A stretch of DNA of 30,904 bases. Source: CAYOHY01 sp964403885. Its GTDB lineage: Bacteria > Actinomycetota > Coriobacteriia > Anaerosomatales > PHET01. The notes beneath the pieces were generated by a model that worked only from the letters and a program-made list of their open reading frames with translations, had not been told where the DNA came from and did not search any database. The DNA lies in NCBI GenBank assembly GCA_964403885.1, contig CAYOHY010000022.1:1-30904 (forward strand). The letters are read 5' to 3'. The position numbers and the translations under genes are program-made. Shown one piece after another: positions 23,865 to 30,904 of this stretch (position 1 is the stretch's first letter; each line of letters begins with the position of its first letter).

Positions 23865-26800
23865 ATGGCAACTAGGGACACCGGGCAGCCGTCCTCGGGA
23901 ATCAGCAGGCGTGATTTCCTGAAGACGACCGCTGCTGCCACAGCGGTGGTCGGTTGCGGCCTCGACTTCGCTTTCGATGCCGAGAAGGCCTCGGCATACG
24001 AAGGCGTGGCAGGCTACACGATCACTCCGACGACGTGTCCGTACTGCTCGGCGAGCTGCGGGCAGCGCGTCGTCAAGGACAATGCCACCGGCAAAGTCGT
24101 CGACATCTATGGCGACTTCGAGTCGCCGTTCAACTCGGGCGGTCTGTGCGCGAAGGGCGCCGGCTCGCTCCAGTTGGTCACCAACCCGCGTCGCATCGGC
24201 GCGTGGAACCTCAACGATCCGGAACTGGCGGCCTATGGGGGCCACCACCCGGTCAACGACGTGTTCCTCGCCGACACCGCAGGGTACCCCAACGGCATCG
24301 CCTGGAAGCGCACGGGTAACGACCCGTGGCAGCCGATGGACCTGCAGACCGCGATGGACCAGGCCGCGGCCGCGCTGACCACCGCTCGTGGTGCGGTCAA
24401 CGCCGGCAACAACTACAACAGCAAGTCGATCGCGTTCTTCGGCTCCTCGCACATGAACAACGAGCCGAACTACCTGTATCGCAAGCTGATCGCGGACTTC
24501 GGCACGAGCAACGTCGAGCATCAGGCTCGTATATGACACAGCTCCACGGTGGCCGGTCTGGCCGCCGCATTCGCTCGTGGCTCGATGACCAACAACTGGA
24601 CGGACATCGGTAACGCGACCCTCGTCGTCGCGTTCGGTGCCAACCCGTCCGAGAATCACCCCGCCTGCATGGCGCACATCAACCGTGCACGCGAAGACCT
24701 GCTCCTGACCGCTCCGGCGTCGGGTTCCGTGACGGTTGCCGGCCCCAGCGGCCCGGTCACCTTCTCGGTGACGCCCAACGGCAAGTACAAGGTCATCTAC
24801 GACCGCGCAGGCAACCCGTACGTGAGCGAGAAGCCGAAGGCGAAGCTCGTCGTCATCGACCCCCGCAAGACTCGTACTGCCGCGCAGGCGGATCACTACA
24901 TCCGTGTCCGCCCGGGTACCAACCAGGCGTTCATCAACGGCGTGATGAACTACCTCATCAACGCCACCTCGGGTCAGTTCAACCAGGCCGGGTTCCCGGC
25001 TGTCCGTACCGCCATGGGCGACCCGGACCTGCCGACCCTTAAGGCCCGCCTGAAGAACTACCACGAGCAGACCACCACCCGTAGCTACCTGAACGACACG
25101 GGTGCCGGCACGAGCACCGCGATCACGTGGCCCAAGTACACGGACGCCACGTTCAAGGTGGTCTCCACCTCGCCGCTCAACGTGGACTACGCGCGTCGCG
25201 ACGTCGCGACCAGCGGCATCAGCAACCTGCCCAAGTCCACCGCCGCGGGCATGCCCGACGCGGATGCGCTTGGTATGGAAGCGGCCGGCACGGTCTACAG
25301 CAAGCTGCAGCAGCACGTCGCGGCGTACGACCTCGCGACCACCGCTGACATCTGCGGGTGCACGCAAGACGAGATCAAGCTCGTCGGCGACCTGCTCATC
25401 GCGAACAGCCGCATGGCCAGCTACAACGGCACCGTGACTCACGATCCCAAGAGCCCGGCGTTCCGTTCGACCACGTGGCTCTACGCCATGGGCCTCACGC
25501 AGCACACCACCGGCGGCCAGAACGTCAAGTCGCTCGCGGTCATCCAGACGCTGCTCGGCAACATGGGTCGTTGCGGCGGAGGCATCAACGCTCTCCGTGG
25601 TATCCACAACGTCCAGGGCTCGACCGACATGGGCCTGCTGTACGGCAACATCCCCGCCTACTCGGGCAACCCGGGTGTGGGTGTCGGTTTCGGCGCCTAC
25701 ATGGACGGCCTGTTCGGCAACCGTCTCAACGTCAAGGTCAAGGCTTCGCGCACGGTGGGCGTAGCCGTTGACGAGCAGGTCATCTACACCGCCCGTTTCG
25801 GCGGCACCGGTGGCAACAGCCTGCGCGTCGCCCACGTCAACGCCGGCGCGAACCAGACCCTGTCGGTCGCCGTGAGCGGTAACGACATCACGGTCAACCT
25901 CGGCACGGATGCCGGCGGTGTCGTGACCTCGACCGCAGCCCAGGTGGCAGCGGCCGTCAACGCGACCGTCGCGGCGAACATGCTGCTCATCGCAACGCTT
26001 GGCGGCACGGGCGCGAGCCTGGCCGTTGCGGATGCGATGACCGCCCTTGCGGGTGGCAGCAACGATTACACGCGCGCCTACACGTTCAGCAACGGCGGTA
26101 TCCAGCAAAAGGGCTTCTTCAACATGACGAAGGCCTTCTTCTCGGATACGGCGCTCCGTACCGGCGGTACCTCGAGCGCTGCGGGCACCAACGCCTCGGC
26201 GATCACTGAGAACCAGGCGAACCTCGACGCCATCTACGCACTGTGGCCCAAGGGTAACGGCTACAACCACATCAAGATGTTCCGCGAGATGGCCGCCGGT
26301 CACATCACCGCAGCGGTCGTGTGGGGCCAGAACCCCGCGGTCACCGAGCCCAACCAGGGCAAGGTACGCGAGGGACTTCGCGCGCTCGACACGCTCATCT
26401 GCACCGACATCTTCGAGACCGAGACCGTCGCTTGCGACCGCAAGCCCACCGGCGTGACCTTCCTCTTCCCCGCGTGCTCGCACGTTGAGGAGGCCGGTTC
26501 CGCCACCAACTCCGGTCGTGTCCTGCAGTGGCGCTACGAGGGCCGCAAGCCCGCCGGCAACAGCAAGTCCGACATCGAGCTGCTGCTCAGGTTCGCCTAC
26601 GCGCTCGATGGCGCGACCCCCGACGCGTTCAGCCACATCAAGTCGGTGTGGAACGCAGCCCCGCTCAGCCTCGGCTGGACCAACGCGTACGACAAGCTGT
26701 TCGGCGCTCAGTACGGATGGACCCCTGGCAGTGCGTTCGACTGCGAGACCGTCGCTGTCGCCATCCACAAGCAGATGGTCGGTTCGCTCAACAACGGCGG

Positions 26801-27872
26801 CACCATCTGGATCTACTTCGACGGCTACGAGGACGGCGCTCAGGGCGCTCGTGGTGGCGGATGGTCTTCGACCGTCGTCATCAACGGCGTCTCGTATCCC
26901 ACCAACGGGATCCGCGCCAAGTCGAGGATCAAGGTCGACGTCGGCGCAACTGCGACGGACGCCAGCGACCCCGCCAACCCCGCTCGTGTCGCTCGCAAGA
27001 ACGGCAACTTGATCTACAAGAACTGGGGCTACTCGTGGCTCGTCAACCGTCGCGTGCTGTACAACAACAACAGCAGCACGACGTTCGACGGCGACGTGCC
27101 CGGTGACCAGAACGACGTCTTCGTGACGCCGGAGAACGTGTCCAAGTTCCTCACGACCACCTTCACCGGTGTTCTGGACTACGCGCTCAACTACCGCACG
27201 GTTCATCGCCTCAACGACACGCCGCGCAAGTCCGACGGCACCGTTCCCGCGATCCACGTGCTGCCGGGACGTTTCCCGTCGCACACCGAGCCGTACGAGT
27301 CGCCGCGCACCGATCTCGTCGCCACGTGGGGCAAGAACGCCACCACGGACGCCAGCATGGGCACCTTCGTCGCCAGCACCTATGAGAACCTGCTGCCGGC
27401 CGGTACCAACTTGGGCGCCTACGGTGACCCCGTGGCCGACCCCACGAAGTTCAATCTCGTTCTCACCACCATCCGGTGCGTCGAGCACTTCCAGGGCGGC
27501 CCCATCACCCGTAACAACTGGTGGAACGTCGAGGCCGAGCCGGAGCCGTGGGTCGAGATCAACTCGGTCGACGCTCGCTCCGCGGGCATCAAGGACGGCG
27601 ACATGGTCCGCGTCATCACGCGCCGCGTGACTGACAACGCCGGTGCGTTCGTCGAGCCTGTCGCCTACGGTTCGGGCTTCCGCGCTCGCGTGGGTGTGGG
27701 TCTCCAGAGCAACCAGCGTGTAGGTGCGGGCGTCGTGGCCATTCCGTGGCACTGGGGTGAGAAGGGTCTGTCGACCGGTTCTCGCGCCAACGACCTCACC
27801 GTCGATGCGATGGATGCGAACACCACGATTCCTGAGTACAAGGCCTGTCTGTGCCGTATCGAGAAGATGTAG
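23865..27872 (+). CDS. fdnG: Selenocysteine formate dehydrogenase catalytic (alpha) subunit, TAT-exported
   Basis: A Mo/W-bisPGD formate dehydrogenase of 1335 aa, read through an in-frame TGA at 24534 as Sec224. The flanking residues VEHQARI-U-HSSTVAGL and ARGSMTNNWTDIGNA match E. coli FdnG (QARV-U-HGPTVA, GRGAMTNHW). A TAT signal is present (SRRDFLK at 14-20). A [4Fe-4S] site is formed by C58, C61, C65 and C95. Later landmarks: KLVVIDPRKTRTAAQADHY, TQHTTGGQNVKSLAVIQTLLGNMG, HNVQGSTDMGLL, SGRVLQWRYEG. The protein is some 300 aa longer than FdnG, partly from inserts at ~268-310 and 626-731. The start is ATG 23865, with GAAGGG and the TAT signal following. If the TGA is taken as a stop, the gene is wrongly split at 24536/24549. 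Confidence 0.93.
24534..24566 (+). promoter_or_regulatory. Sec codon UGA and bacterial SECIS hairpin
   Basis: TGA at 24534-24536 is followed by a hairpin GGTGGCC (24548-24554), loop GGTCT (24555-24559), GGCCGCC (24560-24566): seven pairs. In E. coli fdhF the SelB-binding loop is also GGUCU and starts at the same distance, 18 bases after UGA. This strongly supports Sec insertion; SelA, SelB, SelC and SelD must be encoded elsewhere. Confidence 0.92.
25740..26057 (+). other. Inserted phage-tail-like beta domain within fdnG
   Basis: Residues ~626-731 of the formate dehydrogenase have no counterpart in E. coli FdnG. The segment reads as beta/Ala-rich sequence: IYTARFGGTGGNSLRVAHV, LSVAVSGNDITVNLGTDAGG, VVTSTAAQVAAAVNATVAAN, ALAGGS. 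This pattern resembles a module I associate with phage tail and tail-sheath proteins and some surface proteins. It lies between NIPAYSGNPG... and KGFFNMTKAFFSD, which do align with FdnG. The reading frame is intact across both borders. Confidence 0.6.
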
Positions 27873-27885
27873 GGAGGTGTGACCG

Positions 27886-28836
27886 ATGAGTAATGTGATG
27901 GCTGTCTTCCAGGATCTCGACAAGTGCATGCGCTGCAACGGCTGCGTTATCGCCTGCAAGCGCGAGTGGAAGCTCAAGCTTCCCACCGATATCAACGATG
28001 TGAAGCCCGCCCGCTCCACCGTCAACGCGCGCCAGCGTCTTGCGATCAAGAGCATGAAGCGTGTCGACATGGGTCCGTTCCTGCGCTTCACCTGCTGGCA
28101 CTGCCCTGATCCCCCCTGCGCCGGACGTTGCCCGCTCAATGCGATCAAGAAGGAAGCAAGCGGCGCCGTCAGCGTCAACAACGCCCTGTGCGATCCGAGC
28201 GCATGCGTGACGGTCGATGGGCAGTACCCGTGTGTCATCGGGTGTCAGCGTGGTGGCTATCCGCAGGTCGGCAAGGCCTACGAGACCGGTACCTACGCGG
28301 GGCTTGATCGGATGAACAAGTGCACGCTGTGCCACGGTCGCGCCGGGGATCCCGCCACTGTTGGCACGGATGCCCTGCCTACTCGCGCTCGCAAGGATGC
28401 CTCGGGCAACTACGTGACGGATCTCACCCTGAGCTCCGGCGCTGCGATGCCCAACCCGATCGTCCCCGAGCTCGCTCACGAGCCGGCATGCGTATCGAGC
28501 TGCCCTGCCAAGGCCATGAAGTGGGACACCCGCGCCAACATCCTGGCGTGGCTGGACGACCCGGCCAACGGCTTCGTGTGGGGCCCCGGCACGGTGGCTC
28601 CCGGCACCAAGAACTGGGCCGGCAACGGCTCCATGTTCTGGGCAAGCCGCAAGACGCTCATCATCCCGCCCAAGGCTGACCCGTTCATCGAGGATCACGT
28701 CGCCCCGATGACCTCCAGCCTGCTTTCGGCCGGTCGCATGGTCGTCCCCACGCTCGTGGTGGGCGGTCTGGCCGCGCTGTCCGCACGGCGGTCTCGCATC
28801 GAAGAAGCGTCCGCTCTGACCGGAGAGGAGGTGTAG
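27886..28836 (+). CDS. fdnH: Formate dehydrogenase iron-sulfur (beta) subunit with C-terminal membrane helix
   Basis: A 316-aa ferredoxin-like electron-transfer subunit. Cysteine groups: CMRCNGCVIAC (C14/17/20/24), CWHCPDPPCAGRCP (C70/73/78/82), a group C102/107/116/120 with spacing C-x4-C-x8-C-x3-C, and CTLC...CVSSCP (C146/149/202/206). Sixteen Cys allow four [4Fe-4S] clusters. The third group departs from the usual CxxCxxCxxxC. A C-terminal helix (~281-300, VVPTLVVGGLAALSA) resembles the FdnH anchor. There is no signal peptide, so it should be exported in complex with the TAT-bearing alpha subunit. It lies 13 bases after fdnG with GGGAGGTG upstream. No FdnI-type gene follows. Confidence 0.9.
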   Translation: MSNVMAVFQDLDKCMRCNGCVIACKREWKLKLPTDINDVKPARSTVNARQRLAIKSMKRVDMGPFLRFTCWHCPDPPCAGRCPLNAIKKEASGAVSVNNALCDPSACVTVDGQYPCVIGCQRGGYPQVGKAYETGTYAGLDRMNKCTLCHGRAGDPATVGTDALPTRARKDASGNYVTDLTLSSGAAMPNPIVPELAHEPACVSSCPAKAMKWDTRANILAWLDDPANGFVWGPGTVAPGTKNWAGNGSMFWASRKTLIIPPKADPFIEDHVAPMTSSLLSAGRMVVPTLVVGGLAALSARRSRIEEASALTGEEV

Positions 28837-28842
28837 GACGAG

Positions 28843-30105
28843 ATGAAGACCACAAAGCTGTTTGTTGCACTCGCCCTCATCGCCCTCACGGCGCTCGTAG
28901 TGCCTACGGTCGCCAGCGCCAACTTCGCCATTCACGGCAACTACGTGTCTGACACCGATGCGTGCGCCGGTTGCCACCGCGCCCACACCTCGGTCAGCTC
29001 GATCACGTGGGACGGAAAGGGCACCGAGCGTAGCGCCCTGCTCGTCAGCTCGGCGACCAAGATGTCTGAGTTCTGTTATGCCTGCCACGACGCCACGGGT
29101 CAGGGTGCTGACACCAACGTCCAGGAAGGTGTGTACGAGGGAACGCTGTACGGCTCCCAGGACGCCACGCTCAACGGTGGCGGTACCGAGTGGATGCCGG
29201 TGTACAACACCTCGCTCGGCCAGTGGGTCAACGCACCCGTCACGTCGAGCCACATCTACTGGGGCGACTCGTGGGGCGCCTACGGCGGCGGCCTTCCGGG
29301 CAACAGCCCGTATCCGGACGGCAACCCGTCCACGTCGCCCACGATGGCTGCGGGAGAGTCGGTCCAGATCAAGATGGACTGCGCGACCTGCCACGATCCT
29401 CACGGCAGCGCGAACTACCGTATCCTCAAGGCCCAGGTCAACGGCAACAACGTGGGTGGCTACGTGGGTAGCGGCACCGACCCCGATCCTGACGGCTTCG
29501 TGTCGTCGGTCGAGACCGGCTGGCCGGCTGGCGGCTTCCGCCTCCACACCGCGTATCCCAACTACAAGCCGGACTACACCACGCCGCGCTACGCCAAGGG
29601 CTACGACATGATCGCTGCCGGTTCCGGCACGCTCACGGAGAACACCACCAAGGGCATGAGCGGTTGGTGCGCCGGGTGTCACACCACGTACCTGCGTGAC
29701 GCCAACGAGCTGTTCACCAAGTCCGACGGTACGCCGTATCGCGCCTCGGCCAGCACGTACAACGCTGGTGAGGGCGGCGGCCTGCGCAGGCGTCATCGCC
29801 ACCCGATCAACGTCCCGCTCAGCGCATACGCTGGACCGGACGCCGCGTCGATGGTGATCACCGCCAGTGTCCTGCCGCTTGCTCACTCGCTCGACGAGTC
29901 GGCGACGGGCCGCGCGCAGACCTCTGGTGACTGGATCGAGTGCCTCACCTGCCACCGTGCCCACGGAACCGTGGCCACGATGACCGGTTGGGCCGACAAC
30001 AACCTGGCCGCCACCGAGATGGGCAACCAGTACATCTCAGGTACGCCGTCAGCGCTGTTGCGTCTCAACAACCGTGGCGTGTGCGAGTCCTGCCACAACA
30101 AGTAG
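28843..30105 (+). CDS. Secreted hexaheme cytochrome c resembling OmcS nanowire cytochrome
   Basis: A 420-aa exported protein with a signal peptide (1-26, ASA) and six CxxCH sites: C41, C78, C180, C276, C367 and C414. Order and surroundings follow Geobacter OmcS as I remember it: CAGCHRAHTS near the N-terminus (OmcS CEGCHTMHNS, whose second His bridges to the next subunit's heme), CATCHDPHGSANYR (CSSCHDPHGKYR), GMSGWCAGCHT (GMSEWCANCHT), CLTCHRAHGT (CLSCHRAHAS), and a terminal CESCHNK (CNKCHAKD). Length and heme number agree. The gene follows fdnH by 6 bases with GGAGAGGAGG upstream, so it is part of the formate dehydrogenase operon. It could form filaments or act as the dehydrogenase's direct electron acceptor. 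Confidence 0.88.
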   Translation: MKTTKLFVALALIALTALVVPTVASANFAIHGNYVSDTDACAGCHRAHTSVSSITWDGKGTERSALLVSSATKMSEFCYACHDATGQGADTNVQEGVYEGTLYGSQDATLNGGGTEWMPVYNTSLGQWVNAPVTSSHIYWGDSWGAYGGGLPGNSPYPDGNPSTSPTMAAGESVQIKMDCATCHDPHGSANYRILKAQVNGNNVGGYVGSGTDPDPDGFVSSVETGWPAGGFRLHTAYPNYKPDYTTPRYAKGYDMIAAGSGTLTENTTKGMSGWCAGCHTTYLRDANELFTKSDGTPYRASASTYNAGEGGGLRRRHRHPINVPLSAYAGPDAASMVITASVLPLAHSLDESATGRAQTSGDWIECLTCHRAHGTVATMTGWADNNLAATEMGNQYISGTPSALLRLNNRGVCESCHNK

Positions 30106-30137
30106 GACCGCAACTCCACACAGAGTCTGATAACGTC

Positions 30138-30173
30138 GGAAGGGCCGGGGGAGCACGAAGCCCCGGCCCTTCC
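30138..30173 (+). terminator. Strong hairpin terminator of the fdn operon
   Basis: GGAAGGGCCGGGG (30138-30150) pairs perfectly with CCCCGGCCCTTCC (30161-30173): 13 bp with a 10-base loop, 33 bases after the cytochrome stop. Only a T-poor tail (GATTGATT) follows. Confidence 0.82.
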
Positions 30174-30195
30174 CGATTGATTGGGGTCACCCAGG

Positions 30196-30904
30196 GTGCA
30201 GGCGAACGAGCTCAGAACCGCAGCTGCCACTGCTGCCGCCGGCGCGGCGGGCATCTCGGGATGGTTCGTGCTCTCCACGGTGCTCATGGACCAGGTACCT
30301 GATGTGGTGCTCGTAGCGGTACCGTTCATGATCGCGGCGGCGATCCTGCTTGCGGGCGGCTGGCACCATGCGGTCACCGCGTTCAGGGCGTCTCGGCGTG
30401 AGGCCGCTCTTGTCGCTCTCGGCGGGGTCGCGGCGTGGTGGGCGGCACCTCTGCTGGTGCTGACCCAGCGCGCCTCAGACGCTCCTTCCGGCTCGGAGGT
30501 CCTGTTCTTCGTGTCGGCCGGGTGGGCGATCATGCTCGCACTCGTGGGGCTGACGTCGCGCATCGACGGCCGTCGGTCGTGGGTGGGTATCGCCATCACG
30601 CTCGCGGGGGCGGCGGGCGCTGCGGGGATCCTCGCCAACTGGGAGCGCCCCAGCTCGTTCTCTCCTCTGGGCAAGTTCCCGGTCCAGGAGCTCTGGATGC
30701 TCGTTGCCGGCGTGGTCTTCGCCGCCGGTCTGCTCGCAGTCAGGAAGTATGCGACTTCGCTCGGACCCAAGGCCGGCCCGGTGGTCTCGGTGGCCGCCGC
30801 CGCGCTTGTGTCGGTGGCTGTTGCGGTGACGTCGCTGCCCTCGGCGCTGCCCGCGCTGGAGCGGCAGCCCACGGAGTTCGTGCTTCTGGGTGTGTGCGCC
30901 CTGG
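30196..30904 (+). CDS. Multi-spanning membrane protein, 3' end outside window (EamA/DMT-like?)
   Basis: An open frame from GTG 30196 to the right edge (236 codons, no stop) encodes a very hydrophobic protein with about seven helices visible: AAGISGWFVLSTVL, VVLVAVPFMIAAAILLAG, AALVALGGVAAWWAAPLLVL, VLFFVSAGWAIMLALVGL, WVGIAITLAGAAGAAGIL, ELWMLVAGVVFAAGLLAV and VVSVAAAALVSVAVAVTSL. Helices with short loops and the segment after SSFSPLGKFPVQ recall EamA/drug-metabolite transporters, but the call is weak. GGGG lies 8-9 bases upstream of the GTG. It stands after a strong terminator, so it belongs to another transcription unit. GC-rich codon use matches its neighbours. Confidence 0.6.
   Translation, partial: MQANELRTAAATAAAGAAGISGWFVLSTVLMDQVPDVVLVAVPFMIAAAILLAGGWHHAVTAFRASRREAALVALGGVAAWWAAPLLVLTQRASDAPSGSEVLFFVSAGWAIMLALVGLTSRIDGRRSWVGIAITLAGAAGAAGILANWERPSSFSPLGKFPVQELWMLVAGVVFAAGLLAVRKYATSLGPKAGPVVSVAAAALVSVAVAVTSLPSALPALERQPTEFVLLGVCAL

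Noticed and set aside
24534..24549. Pseudogene or frameshift in the formate dehydrogenase
   Set aside because: Only a single in-frame TGA interrupts the gene, at the exact catalytic Sec position, with a SECIS hairpin and intact frame on both sides.
23682..28238. A 1518-codon open frame on the minus strand
   Set aside because: It is antisense to the formate dehydrogenase genes; its composition is Arg/Val/Gly/His-rich with no motif. It arises from GC-rich codon bias opposite real genes.

Overview
The window is GC-rich, densely packed bacterial DNA. It is probably from an anaerobic, respiratory actinobacterium of the Coriobacteriia/Anaerosomatales type. That placement is inferred from the GC content, many GTG starts, a Zur-like operator, a flavodiiron protein and the abundance of multiheme c-type cytochromes; no rRNA or other marker is present to prove it. 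There are 27 supported genes, one of them cut by the right edge. All run on the + strand except a four-gene metal-uptake operon.

Layout: (1) 95-1321, a flavodiiron O2/NO reductase. (2) 1318-4250, minus strand, a Fur-family regulator followed by an ECF-type Ni/Co transporter (cbiM-cbiQ-cbiO), preceded by a 7-1-7 Fur/Zur-type operator. (3) 4398-5288, a LysR regulator. (4) 5295-15731, a 13-gene tungsten and molybdopterin-cofactor operon: an operator palindrome, a promoter and a Moco/Tuco-type riboswitch, then tupA-tupB-tupC, a mobA-fdhD fusion, moeA, a 72-aa unknown, mobB, moaA, moaC, a MOSC protein, mogA, a cysteine desulfurase and a DUF3343 Se/S-carrier-like protein. (5) 15915-23350, an electron-transfer cluster: a membrane cytochrome b, three multiheme cytochromes c with about 7, 13 and 19-20 hemes, a TPR protein and an NHL beta-propeller membrane protein. 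(6) 23416-30105, a second copy of the palindrome and a second riboswitch, then a TAT-exported, selenocysteine-containing formate dehydrogenase catalytic subunit (in-frame UGA at 24534 with a SECIS hairpin), its Fe-S beta subunit, and a six-heme secreted cytochrome resembling the Geobacter nanowire cytochrome OmcS. (7) A strong hairpin terminator, then the start of a membrane protein running off the end.

Read together, the window looks like one functional module. Tungstate (or molybdate) is imported, built into the pyranopterin cofactor and sulfurated. It is then inserted into a Sec-dependent, exoplasmic formate dehydrogenase. Electrons from formate may leave through the OmcS-like cytochrome and/or the large multiheme cytochromes instead of through a standard FdnI quinone-reducing subunit, which is not next to fdnGH. 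Two riboswitches of the same family and shared TGTAAC-N4-GTTACA palindromes tie cofactor supply, cytochromes and formate dehydrogenase into one probable regulon. The most novel points are the Sec-formate dehydrogenase/OmcS-like operon, a phage-tail-like domain inserted in the catalytic subunit, CxxCK heme sites in two cytochromes, and the shared regulatory sites. Family assignments are made from remembered motifs; no database search was run.
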